A DNA stretch of 64,000 nucleotides from Sarcocystis neurona. Its lineage: Eukaryota; Apicomplexa; Conoidasida; Eucoccidiorida; Sarcocystidae. Numbering within the stretch: the stretch's first letter is position 1; every line of letters begins with the position of its first letter. Below the pieces are notes generated by a model, which ran no database searches, was not told the origin of the DNA, and saw nothing but the letters and a program-made list of their open reading frames with translations. The position numbers and the translations under genes are program-made. The stretch lies in the NCBI GenBank assembly GCA_000727475.1, contig KL647326.1:186001-250000 (forward strand), written 5' to 3'. Shown one piece after another: positions 46,401 to 50,999 of the stretch.

Positions 46401-47628
46401 GTAGCAATGGTCCACGAGCGCCAGCAGCGAAGCAGCAGCTGCACCAGCACGGGGAAGCAGCCTGGCGCTTCTGCAGTGGGCCTTGCAGCGGGACGGTCAC
46501 TAACCGCTTCATAGTTCAACAGAATCACCTATCTATGTATATGTGTTCTCATCCGTACCTATCTATCTATCCACGAATATGTGTACGTATCTGTATACAT
46601 ATATGTATCAATTAGCCTATATATATACATATATATACATACATATATATATATATATTGTCTGTATCTATATATCAGTGAGCCTATATATATATGCACG
46701 TATATCTGTATGCAACGCGTACGACACTGTCCACGTCCATATTTTACCCTAGTAAGATCTACTCGTATACGAACATATCTACGTTCTACTATATATATAT
46801 ATATATGCGCCTTTCTGTCTGTCTGTCTTTCTCCCCATATATATATATATATATATATATGCCCGTCGCTCTCTCTCTAAATCTGTCTTTCTGTCTCTAT
46901 ATGCGTGTATATACCTCTTGCTCTCTCTCTCTGTATATGTACGTATGTCACATCTATATTTCTATATCACGTCTCCCTCTTAGAAGTATGCATCATCGAC
47001 ATAGATATATAATTGAAATATATGTACCTTTGTGGAGCGCGTCTATCTGTGTCTCCGTAGGCAGACGTCTTGCATGCAGTTTGTCGTCCTCGTATTTTGT
47101 GGAGATCCACACGCAGGCACCTCTACCCATCCCCGCCCACAAACTGACAGCCGCTTGCTGCCGTGAGACGCATGCAGTTTCCCAGATAATCCAAACATAC
47201 TATGTGGCTTTGGCGTTGTTTGTTTAAAAGCACACTACTGTTCTTTCAGTCCACAGAAATTCAGAGAGCTTCGTGCTATCATTTGTGCCTCCCGAGTAGC
47301 TCAAGTAAGCACTTCTCTGGGAGTGGTGGGGTGGTGGTGGTGCGTGTGCGCGCAGCTCGACGCAGGTCATGTGTGCATACGCGAGTGGGTGGAAGGGCTG
47401 CGGGCGCATGAAGCAGCTGTGTTGCGTTTTCGAGCGGATAGCAGCAGAAGCGTATTCCGGTCTCTCGTGCAGGCTGACGAGCAGCAACAGCAGCTGCCTC
47501 AGCAGCAGCAGCAAGGTGCCTTTTACTTGCAGGAGCTGCAGCCGGACGCGAAGGACGCAGCACCAGCAGCAGCAGCACAGCCACCCGCACTAGTAGCCCC
47601 TCCCTCTGCACGTCCTCGGTCTCTGTAG
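17125..47628 (+). CDS. large multi-exon helical-repeat protein gene (HPR/RAP-like), inferred span
   Basis: This span covers a run of plus-strand exons, listed separately below, that encode leucine-rich alpha-helical segments. Examples are LELLPCLRPGEIAMLANHAS, WSPRSAANILFAVGKAHAE and FNAFDIVRLLQGLVLLQHRD. The pattern resembles heptatricopeptide-type repeats in apicomplexan RAP proteins, which bind organellar RNA. I see no RAP domain or targeting peptide, so this is a family-style inference. Evidence for one coding strand is the agreement of donor and acceptor phase at 19427/20898, 21156/24717, 25040/25103, 34510/34697, 34735/35100, 37759/37887, 37923/37989, 40705/41782, 43447/44868 and 47304/47356. 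Phases do not close across every long gap (for example 35202 to 37518), so exons are missing or there are two or three adjacent genes. Introns hold CT- and TA-rich minisatellites, CTG tracts and a palindrome array. Confidence 0.4.
18527..18890 (+). repeat. 12-base minisatellite CAGCAGCAGYYA
   Basis: About 29 tandem copies of CAGCAGCAG followed by CCA, TCA or TTA. All three plus-strand frames and two minus-strand frames are open. The Gln frame reads QQQ(P/S/L). Confidence 0.9.
19428..20897 (+). other. inferred intron with TA-rich and CT-rich blocks
   Basis: The segment begins GTAATG and ends in a TTCTGCTGCAG acceptor. Bases 19480-20380 are TATATA/TATGTATA-rich. A (GTCTCC)n-like tract lies at 20545-20585 and a long pyrimidine tract at 20630-20790. 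No gene is seen within it. Confidence 0.45.
20898..21156 (+). CDS. helical-repeat exon
   Basis: The exon has a strong acceptor (TTCTGCTGCAG) and a textbook donor (CCG followed by GTGAGT). It encodes an 86-residue segment with LELLPCLRPGEIAMLANHAS, a Gln-rich loop from about residue 38 and WVMDEARVRRWWYRLGDAIP. The first base completes a codon from the exon ending at 19427. The 3' end is in phase 0, matching the exon at 24717. The amphipathic Leu/Ala pattern is typical of HPR/FASTK-like repeats. Confidence 0.55.
21157..24716 (+). other. inferred 3.56-kb intron with CT minisatellite
   Basis: It begins GTGAGT and ends TTTTTGCCAG. It holds a purine-rich stretch (21390-21560), a CT minisatellite (21716-22320), (GT)n and TA-rich sequence (22920-23360, 23590-23640), and a CTG/pyrimidine-rich block (23930-24700). 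Frames open on either strand here follow from strand asymmetry. A minus-strand segment near 22480-22600 reads DEDWWWTPLNSPEEVKEEE and could be an exon of something else, but nothing else supports it. Confidence 0.45.
21716..22320 (+). repeat. CT minisatellite (GTCTCCCTGTCTCC units)
   Basis: About 600 bases of TCTCCGTCTCC/CTGTCTCC/GGCCGTCTCC units form an irregular tandem array on the plus strand. It is strongly pyrimidine-biased, within the inferred intron 21157-24716. Confidence 0.8.
24717..25040 (+). CDS. helical-repeat exon, possibly frameshifted
   Basis: After a strong TTTTTGCCAG acceptor, phase 0 gives LLCDADGKDLALLLNGFAAA and HQALCCCLSSH, a clear helical-repeat unit. Around 24818 the most protein-like sequence moves to another frame (QLATQLRDDLYACFFEQREK), then returns with RVFADTTAVAASRAPFFED before a GTAGAC donor at 25041. 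The original frame stays open throughout. A 20-base GT...AG segment (24819-24838) would link the first two pieces but is very short for an intron. An assembly indel is equally likely. Confidence 0.45.
25103..25660 (+). CDS. charged exon region of the helical-repeat gene
   Basis: A 62-base intron (25041-25102) ends in GTAAG. Phase 0 then encodes RELSVASDSVRKKSKRAAPE and an acidic stretch containing EPDEDEGAAEQQEAFEGG. Further frames to about 25660 (ENVRRDLKAAAFHAAAT, then LQRYAALHVTLSRDETTRLL) look coding, but the internal junctions are not resolved. The 3' limit is approximate. Function is not recognised beyond the context. Confidence 0.35.
25680..26265. repeat. degenerate ACT/AGT trinucleotide tract
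   Basis: About 580 bases are dominated by TAC/ACT/CTA triplets with interspersed CTG. The triplet periodicity is like the CAG/CTG tracts elsewhere, but the main unit is CTA rather than CTG. It lies in an inferred intron. Gln-frame reading of the minus strand would give many TAG codons, so it is unlikely to encode protein. Confidence 0.7.
26338..26817 (+). CDS. candidate Ala/Thr-rich ORF
   Basis: A plus-strand frame of about 159 codons has GTG as its first possible start and an internal ATG at 26518. It runs from a basic segment (RPQQRSVGKKGKEREEESRL) into an Ala/Thr/Glu repeat with ATEATGGTEATAV and ends YQCTNGEV. The CAG/GCA triplets are on the plus strand, which favours a plus-strand exon. 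It lies between exons of the inferred helical-repeat gene, but no phase-matched junction was found. It could be an exon, a separate short gene or intron sequence. Confidence 0.25.
   Translation: MSPAALRTFATVASRRRRRSSSTRAGAAAVAKRPQQRSVGKKGKEREEESRLKKKRGEITMCDALWLPERQEGAAALALAAAAATPIAATAATAAAAATATGTAATATAAAAPTEATGATEATGGTEATAVTATAATATASTPKAATRTARYQCTNGEV
27201..27496. repeat. array of GGTGTACGTACACC-like palindromes
   Basis: Five recognisable copies are centred near 27207, 27250, 27298, 27339 and 27489, with a decayed copy near 27447, mostly 41-48 bases apart. The first (27201-27214) is a perfect palindrome. Flanks are also loosely conserved, for example CTCCGTGAATTCC and CTCCATCAATTCC just before two copies. 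It lies in an inferred intron of the plus-strand gene. Function is unknown. Confidence 0.75.
27628..28531 (-). CDS. Ala/Ser/Gln-rich ORF antisense to an inferred intron
   Basis: From a CTGCAG acceptor-like site near 28540 one frame gives GVERIDTSFSSWLGRSERP and then Gln/Tyr-rich repeats. The frame that reaches the stop at 27628 encodes VSAAA-type repeats and a mixed C-terminus with AVDMVEKRVISQQRAAAVFN and HPQTCHCMYCSNTS. The two lie in different frames, so an indel or splice is needed. The plus strand of the repeat is also fully open as DTAAA, with aligned third positions. It may be a nested gene, a degenerate gene or antisense to a CTG-rich intron. Confidence 0.3.
29143..29262. repeat. 21-base minisatellite
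   Basis: About six copies of a 21-base unit lie here, plus-strand sense GGTGCTGCTGCSGCTCCTGCT with alternating C/G at one site. On the minus strand one frame reads HQQE(P/R)QQ. One copy carries CTA instead of CTG, which makes a TAG in that frame. Confidence 0.7.
29236..29634 (-). CDS. Gln-rich ORF, 132 residues, truncated by TAG in a repeat
   Basis: An ATG at 29634 begins MSGILQKTAASQQEGRSGG, followed by Gln/Ser/Arg-rich sequence to a TAG at 29236. A 50-base direct repeat (29281-29330 and 29331-29380) is read in two different frames within the ORF. The stop falls where neighbouring repeat units have CAG, so the ancestral frame probably ran on to about 29125. It lies inside an inferred plus-strand intron, and sense-strand CAG agrees with minus-strand coding. 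Status uncertain. Confidence 0.3.
   Translation of the reverse strand: MSGILQKTAASQQEGRSGGRQQQEVMGEAGGWTKQRQRQQQHWEKILRPQQQQQHCSAGPATRSTCTTAATIPLTRSKTRGSRSSGRSSSRQAAETEAKSPAAGAAAGKQQRQKQNHPQQEQQQEQQQQQER
29781..30134 (-). CDS. Ser/Arg-rich ORF, 117 residues
   Basis: An ATG at 30134 opens a hydrophilic frame with TKMLLSTETENSKTGEDGR, then RS-like sequence (SCRSRSSSRDRQDQPKSRSS), ending at TAG 29781. It resembles low-complexity RS-type tails. It lies between the plus-strand exon at 30300 and other minus-strand ORFs. Because the plus strand here is CT-rich, a basic/Ser-rich antisense frame is expected by composition, so the call is weak. Confidence 0.25.
   Translation of the reverse strand: MKNEEKKSRLSTKMLLSTETENSKTGEDGRTETQQDIFWQGHISSSTSSEREGKGGDGKVAAAKEPGPRESCRSRSSSRDRQDQPKSRSSRKREVPRSRSNSSNNDGGTPRTRNRRG
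30300..30410 (+). CDS. helical-repeat exon
   Basis: A pyrimidine tract with a CCGTCCAG acceptor is followed by a frame reading NAAARLQHKDPRFYKLL and GDAALRGIHLMNEHNLSML, then a GTAAGT donor. This is a typical helical-repeat unit. It begins with two bases of a split codon and ends in phase 1. The minus strand over the same bases also has an ATG frame (30203-30394), but without comparable splice signals. Confidence 0.5.
30493..30547 (+). CDS. duplicated exon end
   Basis: This segment follows a CTCGTAG acceptor and ends at GTAGGT. Its 3' half (LMNKHHLPML) repeats the end of the exon at 30300-30410 (LMNEHNLSML), including the bases around the donor. It starts in phase 0, so it cannot follow the first copy directly without a frameshift. 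It may be an alternative exon or a decaying duplicate. Confidence 0.35.
30883..32055 (-). CDS. poly-Gln protein with LD(R/K)Q repeats
   Basis: An ATG at 32055, directly preceded by an in-frame TAG, opens a 390-codon frame beginning MHGRERDAHAAALSRDFLRQ. After a Gln/His/Asn-rich part and an Ala/Thr-rich part, about 20 repeats of Gln(4-6) plus LDRQ or LDKQ occupy roughly the last half (31010-31540), then SYSSVSVTLNN and a stop. Among repeats the Leu codon varies as CTG, TTG and CTA and Gln as CAG or CAA, while Arg/Lys is AGA or AAA. Synonymous or conservative change is what true coding would give. It lies in a region I also infer to be intron of the plus-strand gene, so it may be a nested antisense gene or show that two plus-strand genes flank it. 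Confidence 0.45.
   Translation of the reverse strand: MHGRERDAHAAALSRDFLRQEDRLLLQQRKRSWPKQQQQQHNNNNNHHHLKSQQHQHRSQLVRVGPAEPNMTGAAGAAARHTRRAAQRTREKQPQHIGGQYHPQAGRNAAATKIPTAAAGAIAETTAAPATGETSDAPGGPVAATRAVRITAAAATTTPATAASPRTTAATAPLGRQQQQQQLDRQQQQQQLDKQQQQQQLDKQQQQQQLDRQQQQQLDRQQQQQLDRQQQQQQLDKQQQQQQLDRQQQQQLDRQQQQQQLDRQQQQQQLDRQQQQQQLDRQQQQQLDRQQQQQLDRQQQQQQLDRQQQQQQLDRQQQQQLDRQQQQQLDRQQQQQLDRQQQQLDRQQQQQQPLSQRSSSSYRCAATRILSSYSSVSVTLNNTAAQEKQR
31010..31540 (-). repeat. 21-27 base repeat encoding poly-Gln plus LD(R/K)Q
   Basis: About 20 units differ only in the number of CAG/CAA codons and in a few synonymous or conservative sites. They are described under the ORF at 30883-32055. Confidence 0.85.
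32056..33139 (-). CDS. 5' part of poly-Gln region, interrupted by assembly gap
   Basis: An ATG at 33139, beside a TA-rich stretch that could hold a promoter, opens MIGDGGSADAISSTSSTSSS followed by Gln/Ala/Ser runs to the gap edge at 32902. Beyond the gap (32247-32162) all three frames are open for some distance and one reaches the TAG just before the ATG at 32055. An alternative start after CTCTGCAG (33118) gives MLSAAPAARAAAASYRRYDR. Whether this joins the 390-codon ORF downstream cannot be told across the gap. Confidence 0.3.
32248..32901. other. assembly gap
   Basis: This is a run of 654 N flanked on both sides by CTG tracts. The true length is probably unknown because triplet repeats were not assembled through. 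Confidence 0.99.
33140..34150. repeat. TA-rich minisatellite with GTTATCTCA core
   Basis: About 15 degenerate copies of a core close to GGAGTTATCTCAGTATG are separated by TATATATGTATATATA linkers, with a period of roughly 50-70 bases. No coding potential. It lies in an inferred intron. Confidence 0.75.
34408..35202 (+). CDS. three phase-linked exons of the helical-repeat gene
   Basis: Exon 34408-34510 follows a long CTTCTT tract ending CCAG. It encodes CKYIDLQALCGPLFIHHIRL and ends before GTGTGT in phase 1. Exon 34697-34735 supplies two bases, then GDNVRVEIRRHI, and ends before GTAAGG in phase 1. Exon 35100-35202 follows CACGCAG, supplies two bases and encodes ETAAAALKEAVTGTTAHIN followed by poly-Gln, ending at a GTAGCG donor just before an in-frame TAG. 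All three junctions agree in phase. A minus-strand acidic ORF (34190-34417) over the pyrimidine tract is taken as antisense. Confidence 0.45.
34740..35050. repeat. TA-rich simple sequence
   Basis: TATATA and CTATCTAT repeats with no coding potential, within an inferred intron between the exons at 34735 and 35100. Confidence 0.6.
35203..35760. other. pyrimidine-rich intron-like block
   Basis: The plus strand from 35470 to 35700 is a long CT-rich tract ending in two good acceptor-like sites (CTCCTGCCAG and TTTCTCTGCAG). The antisense reads as K/R/E-rich frames, for example EVRTAEKHRGVGKTSADLFW. These could be a minus-strand exon but are expected from composition. No call is made. Confidence 0.35.
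35760..36490. repeat. TA-rich tandem repeat with GGGAGTTCATACAGTCATAC core
   Basis: The core GGGAGTTCATACAGTCATAC followed by CCATATCAATATATATA recurs near 35975, 36160 and 36211. The segment AAAGTCCACGGCTG occurs at 35910 and 36037. Linkers are (TA)n. Non-coding. Confidence 0.7.
36490..37400. repeat. TA-rich minisatellite with AGCTGTAGATTTTCT core
   Basis: Degenerate copies of TAGCTGTAGATTTTCTTAC occur about every 50-70 bases (36945, 37060, 37143, 37203, 37245 and others), separated by TATATA linkers. Non-coding. Confidence 0.65.
37518..38094 (+). CDS. exon cluster with a duplicated exon end
   Basis: Exon 37518-37614 encodes LQHPRLLLLLELLLQQQLVK and MEPVDVVLTCT, then GTAGGA. A shorter copy, 37717-37759, encodes QQLEPVDVLLTSCT, then GTAGTG. 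Both start in phase 0 and end in phase 1, so they look mutually exclusive. Either can join exon 37887-37923 (NVVYVDHADYG, donor GTGAGA), which joins 37989-38094 (ESWRTSGRCISSVLFQAASL, ending before GTAATT) across a 65-base intron. The last two joins are phase-correct. The first part has the helical-repeat character. Function of the NVVYVDHADYG segment is not recognised. Confidence 0.5.
38095..39050. repeat. TA-rich tandem repeat, about 155-190 base period
   Basis: A core of the type GAGTCTCTGYRTACA with nearby CACCTRTACATTCGYA recurs near 38252, 38440, 38596 and 38783 and is embedded in TATATATGTATA. Non-coding, in an inferred intron. Confidence 0.7.
39318..39445 (+). CDS. helical-repeat exon
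   Basis: A TTTTGCTGCTGCAG acceptor precedes a frame reading LSRLKIDVSMSPAAVLLLLR and SPSHHVLNLAV, then a GTATGT donor in phase 0. The same frame is open back to 39058, so the exon may begin earlier. A minus-strand candidate (39279-39104) has a GCAG acceptor and GTAAGC donor and reads Gln/Ser-rich. The plus reading is preferred because it fits the neighbouring exons. Confidence 0.4.
39500..40500. repeat. TA-rich simple sequence with GGATATGTATATA units
   Basis: Repeated TATAGGGATATGTATA and TATATACATATA units lie mainly at 39660-40130. Dinucleotide TA runs also flank the exon at 40551. No coding potential. Confidence 0.65.
40551..40705 (+). CDS. helical-repeat exon
   Basis: The acceptor is GGCTTTTAGAG and the donor GTGAGC. 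The product reads RELLFVSEREVFLLCATLF, then DVLLRGLLQAAAAMGASRM and NFWRDISGGVAA. It ends with two bases of a codon completed by the first base of the exon at 41782. The apparent TGA at the end of the frame is inside the donor. Confidence 0.5.
40920..41760. other. intronic TA-rich sequence
   Basis: TATATA, TCTCTCTATATA and CATATA sequence between two exons that agree in phase. No gene is seen. Confidence 0.5.
41782..41887 (+). CDS. helical-repeat exon
   Basis: A strong acceptor (GGGTTTTTTTGCAG) and a GTAAGC donor bound it. It encodes LKHASSLEISNAALAIIRVA, then GTPSWRLPVMRVAAR. The first base completes the Ala codon split at 40705, and the 3' end is in phase 0. A minus-strand frame is open over the exon but lacks a donor. 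Confidence 0.55.
42327..42730 (+). CDS. exon cluster with very short introns (tentative)
   Basis: The first segment ends LKVLLVLHLVERGFDCDIF before GTACGT at 42471. A 36-base GT...AG interval leads to 42507 (HEQAQRSLVLQMRKAAAAAL, ending near 42581). A 48-base interval then leads to 42630 (DAAAAAEEQKRKLRLYAEDL). All joins are phase 0 and the chain agrees in frame with the exon ending at 41887. The first interval is also open in frame, so it may be retained. A minus-strand frame (42342-42833, with RIITYKYVAVKASLYEMQHQ) is a serious competitor. 5' and 3' limits are approximate. Confidence 0.35.
42960..43175. repeat. CTG/GTGCTG tract in inferred intron
   Basis: Nearly pure CTG with interspersed GTG and TTC triplets, just upstream of a CGCCCAG acceptor at 43189. 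The pyrimidine-side orientation on the sense strand is that seen in other introns here. Confidence 0.6.
43190..43447 (+). CDS. helical-repeat exon with acidic/Gln insert
   Basis: It begins SMLARGAAD, then WSPRSAANILFAVGKAHAE, an acidic and Gln-rich loop with EEEEEELLDDG, and WITQLTSSICAYAAAE before a GTGCGC donor. Splicing in phase 0 to 44868 continues directly as a helix. The CAG and GAG triplets are on the plus strand. The minus strand gives nothing comparable. This is one of the clearest helical-repeat units in the window. Confidence 0.6.
43448..44867 (+). other. inferred 1.42-kb intron
   Basis: It begins GTGCGC and ends TGCTCCCTGCAG. It contains a CAG-bearing plus-strand frame (43600-44110), TA-rich sequence with a GTTGGTGGGTAGATTG motif (44150-44420) and a CTG-rich pyrimidine block (44510-44860). 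The minus strand of the last block is open as a Gln/Arg-rich frame (44427-44930, including [20 protein letters not shown]). I take that as antisense, though it is unusually protein-like. Confidence 0.4.
44868..45080 (+). CDS. helical-repeat exon
   Basis: The acceptor is CTCCCTGCAG and the donor GAG followed by GTGAGT. It encodes MRRFNAFDIVRLLQGLVLLQ, HRDAAVLAAVGQQLRAAE, an Ala/Ser loop and FPLQAQRAIARALLE. Both ends are in phase 0, and the 5' join to 43447 is phase-correct. Confidence 0.6.
45081..47249. other. TA-rich sequence with one GC-rich island
   Basis: 45140-45560 and 46540-47050 are TATATA-rich. An island at 45970-46440 has competing frames on both strands (for example minus MRRLLELALAARGLLSCCSY and plus AVARMQHSQGALFVGATREQ). 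It may hold another exon, since the phase at 45080 does not match that at 47250. One palindrome copy (GGTGTACGTAC, 45644) lies here. Confidence 0.4.
47250..47628 (+). CDS. 3' terminal exons of the helical-repeat gene
   Basis: Exon 47250-47304 follows a TTCTTTCAG acceptor and encodes PQKFRELRAIICASRVAQ before GTAAGC. A 51-base interval, divisible by three and open in frame, leads to 47356. There LDAGHVCIREWVEGLRAHEA and VLRFRADSSRSVFRSLVQAD are followed by a Gln run and a Pro/Ala-rich tail ending in TAG at 47626-47628. The interval may be intron or retained sequence. No RAP domain is present at this C-terminus. Confidence 0.5.
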
Positions 47629-49203
47629 ATCGCTTGGGAAGTGGGGAGGCGGGAAGAGTCGCAGGGAGACGAGTTGAAGGCGTGAAGACAACAAGCGCGG
47701 AGGAGAAGCAGTGGCAGCAGCAGCAGCAGCCGCGGTAGTACGACAGCAGCTGCAGCAGCACGTGCAGCAACACCAAGAAATCGCAGCAGCAGCAGCAGCA
47801 CGAGGCCCGAAGAAACGCTCGCCACCAGAAGCAGCACGCGTCCGTGGCGATGAACAGCTGTCTAAAGGGAGCTGAGACGCTGCTGCTGCCGACTTGTCAT
47901 TCGCAGTAAACACGCGTGTTTGTCCCAAACATTATAGGCAAATATCAGGCAAAATAGTATGCGCGACGTGTGGACAGAGACACTGCACATTGATGGCACA
48001 GGGCGCGGCTGCATGCGTTCGTGCCTCGGTGCGGTGTTCGTACACCACCCTTCGGGTGTACATACACCAGAACGGGTGCTGAGCAGCAGCTGGTTTACCA
48101 GCGCCCCGGGGAGGCGTGGCTCCTTCACGCACTTGTACGTTTACCGGCTATGCTTGTTCGCACCTGCCTGTGCGTATTTTGTCTGTGTACATATATAGAC
48201 ATACACTTATATACAAACATATATAGATATATATATATATATATATGGATCTTCACTGTACACATCCACGTATACACTCCTGTATATGCATGTATATTTT
48301 TACATATGCAGATAACAGTTCTATGTACCTACATATCTATACATGTATATATGTACGTACATGTTCACCTACAGAGATATTCACCTATACGTACAAATAT
48401 ACATATATATATATATAGATATGTATGTGTATAATACAGGAAAAAATATACATTACACGCGTATATACAACACACAAATATATATATATATATATGTGTA
48501 TAGTCATATGTAAAATATATATGTAGACGTGTATGTAGTGGTGCACAACTACAGATGTGGGTGTTCGCCAACTGGACACAGAGCGAGACCGTGCCCACGT
48601 CAAAAATGAGAAAACTTTTCGAAGGGACACATGCCAACACACAAAGTCGATCCCCCGGTCCAGAAGCAGCAGCAGCTGCAAACAAATGGCAGCGGCAGCA
48701 GCAGCATAGAAGATCCTCTGTGGACCTATATACTTGTGTGAAGCAGCAGGGAAGCTCCTGCACGTACACGTGTATGATTTTACATGTAGGTGAAGGTAAA
48801 CATCAACACACGCCGATAAATATTATCCTAACGCGCGTAGACACATATACGTGTACGTATACACAGCAGCATATCACTGGGCGATCTGGCTTCCTTTTCT
48901 GTCTCTACCTCTGTCTCTACGTAGTATCTCATACGTGTATCACACAAACGCATGCATGCACGTCTACAAACATACATAGCGGAACGACTGAACATGCGGC
49001 GGAAACGTCTTCGCATGCAGAGAGCAGTAGGAGAGAGTGGACGGCCACGGCCAAAACTTGGTCATTTGTGGGGTGGGACCTGCTGCTGCTACGTCCCAAC
49101 GCCTCCACTTCGTTTGCTGCGCCTGCTACCGGGCCGCAGCTCCTCCCGCTGCTGCTGCTCGCACACGTCTTCCCCGATGCTGCTGCTGCGCCAGCTGCTG
49201 CTG
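47629..49203. other. spacer with CAG block, palindrome pair and TA-rich sequence
   Basis: A CAG/GCA block on the plus strand (47690-47840) follows the stop. Two palindrome copies lie at 48033-48046 and 48054-48068. Bases 48190-48540 are TATATA-rich. From 48660 to 49200 short Ala/Ser frames are open on both strands. A minus-strand frame at 48929-49240 may extend the gene described next. No firm gene. Confidence 0.4.
48033..48068. repeat. close pair of dispersed palindromes
   Basis: GGTGTTCGTACACC (48033-48046) and GGTGTACATACACC (48055-48068), centre to centre about 22 bases. This is the tightest spacing seen. Confidence 0.7.
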
Positions 49204-50967
49204 CTACAAAAACGGCACTCGCTGCACCAGCAAAACACACCTCTTCTCTCGTTGCTGTCCCTGCTTCTGCTGTGGGTCGTGCTGCTGCTGTGGTTCGTGC
49301 TGCTGCCCCCCTTGGTCACGCGGCTGCTGCTGTCGTTGGTCGTGCTCCTGGTACTGCTGCGGTGGGTCGTGCTGCTGCTGCATGCGCACAAGGCCGTCAA
49401 ACACGTGGAGGTCTTCGGGACGTTGCAACAGCGCAGCAGCAAGTGGCGTGCCCGACACGTCGATTTCTCTGCATGTAACCAACAGCAGAAACTGCGCTGC
49501 CACCGGCGAGTTCCACCGCCTATCTCTGACTGCCTCTCACGCGACACACACAAATACAAATTTATGTGTTTCTAGTTACTCTCATTACACAAAGAGTAAG
49601 GGGCCCATGGGCCCCCACACATTACTACATACGCATACATATATTATTTAGACAGAGAGATAGTGATGAGAGGCCCCTTCGCGCACATTTACGTTGAAAA
49701 TTATACATATATATATATATTTAGTATGTAGAGAGTAAGAGAGAGACGGATGTCCACAGGCACATGCATAAGTAGACATCCGTATGTATATATCTTATAA
49801 AGAGCGAGAGACACAGGGAGAAGGACACGCATATGCATAGGTATGCACGTGTACAGGTGAATTCCTGCCGCCAATCGACACAAACGTAATTATGTTGACA
49901 CGTCTTTTCTACGCACGCAAATGTATATACACCCCCCCGGGAGGCCCAAAGGTGGTAGAAAAGAAGTAAAAAGCGCAATGCATGCGGAAACGACATGCAG
50001 ACGAGTCTGTGTGGCTGGCCCTGCAGCTGCGGGTAGAAAAAGGGTGGGCCAGAAGTGTGTGCGGCAAAGAAGATACTGCTGCTTCAACGCATGTGGTGCA
50101 CCACCACGTCCACCCGTCGCCGCAGACGAGAAAGCCGCACCTCCGCAAAAGGAGCAGAGCTGCTGCAACTTTCTTGCCAGGCTTCCTTGTTCTTCTGTAG
50201 AATCTCGACCGCTTACGTTCATTAAAAATGCGGCTGGTCTCTCGAGAGAAACTTCCCCCAAACACGCAGAGCTTTTACGACTAATCCGACGGGGTGCTGC
50301 TACCCGCGCTCTGCACACGTCTCCACCGCCCCCTGCTGCTGTTCAACTCACCCGACCTTCTACGGCTAGTGCAGATGCAGGCACACAAAAGTAAATAGGA
50401 CACTCACAAGATCCAAGGGCGCATACACCTACAAATATACATTAACACATATTTACACACGTGTGGATCTATATACACCTTTAAATGACGCGGCGCCTTC
50501 ACTTACACGCTTCGCAATATACAGAAATACATACATACATATATATATATATGCGTACGTACATGTATAATCACCTACAGTTGGCTAACGCACACACAAA
50601 AAAATATGTGTATTCATGCATTTTAATATACACGTAAATATAGTCGTACGTATAATTGCACATATATAGGGGACATATATATATGTATATAGGTATCAGT
50701 ACGTATACATATCCTTATATATGTGCCACTGCAAATGTACTCACCCGTACAAGTACGCAGTGCCACATGCAGAAATATCCGGTCAGAGATGTTAAGCGCC
50801 ACATTCGGAGTCAGAAAGAGGAACATACGATTGTCGCAAGAGAAATAAATACTAACACAGGTGGATCTACTACCTCGGGGCAGCAGCACACCGACAAATG
50901 ACTGCTGTATTGCCTGCGACACGCCCGACGGCGAAGTCCAGCCGTGGCACACGTTTTTCCTGCGAAG
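49204..50967 (-). CDS. unrecognised minus-strand gene, at least three exons
   Basis: Exon 50967-50745 follows a TGAACAG acceptor and reads SPSGVSQAIQQSFVGVLLPR and FLFLTPNVALNISDRIFLHV, then a GTGAGT donor in phase 1. A second exon begins near 50308 after a GTAGCAG acceptor with the two bases required. It reads PRRISRKSSACLGEVSLERP and reaches a GTAAGC near 50223, though the same frame continues with EEQGSLARKLQQLCSFCGG. A third segment from about 49466 after ACATGCAG reads EIDVSGTPLAAALLQRPEDL, then a Gln/His repeat, and ends at 49204. The last join is not phase-proven. The first exon has the look of a folded beta-rich domain but I do not recognise the family. Confidence 0.45.
49560..49900. 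repeat. TA-rich simple sequence, inferred intron
   Basis: TATATATA and TGTATATA sequence between minus-strand exon candidates. It has no coding potential. A second block of the same kind lies at 50400-50740. Confidence 0.5.
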
Positions 50968-50999
50968 CTGTTCACGCAGCGCCTCCTAGGGCATGCACG

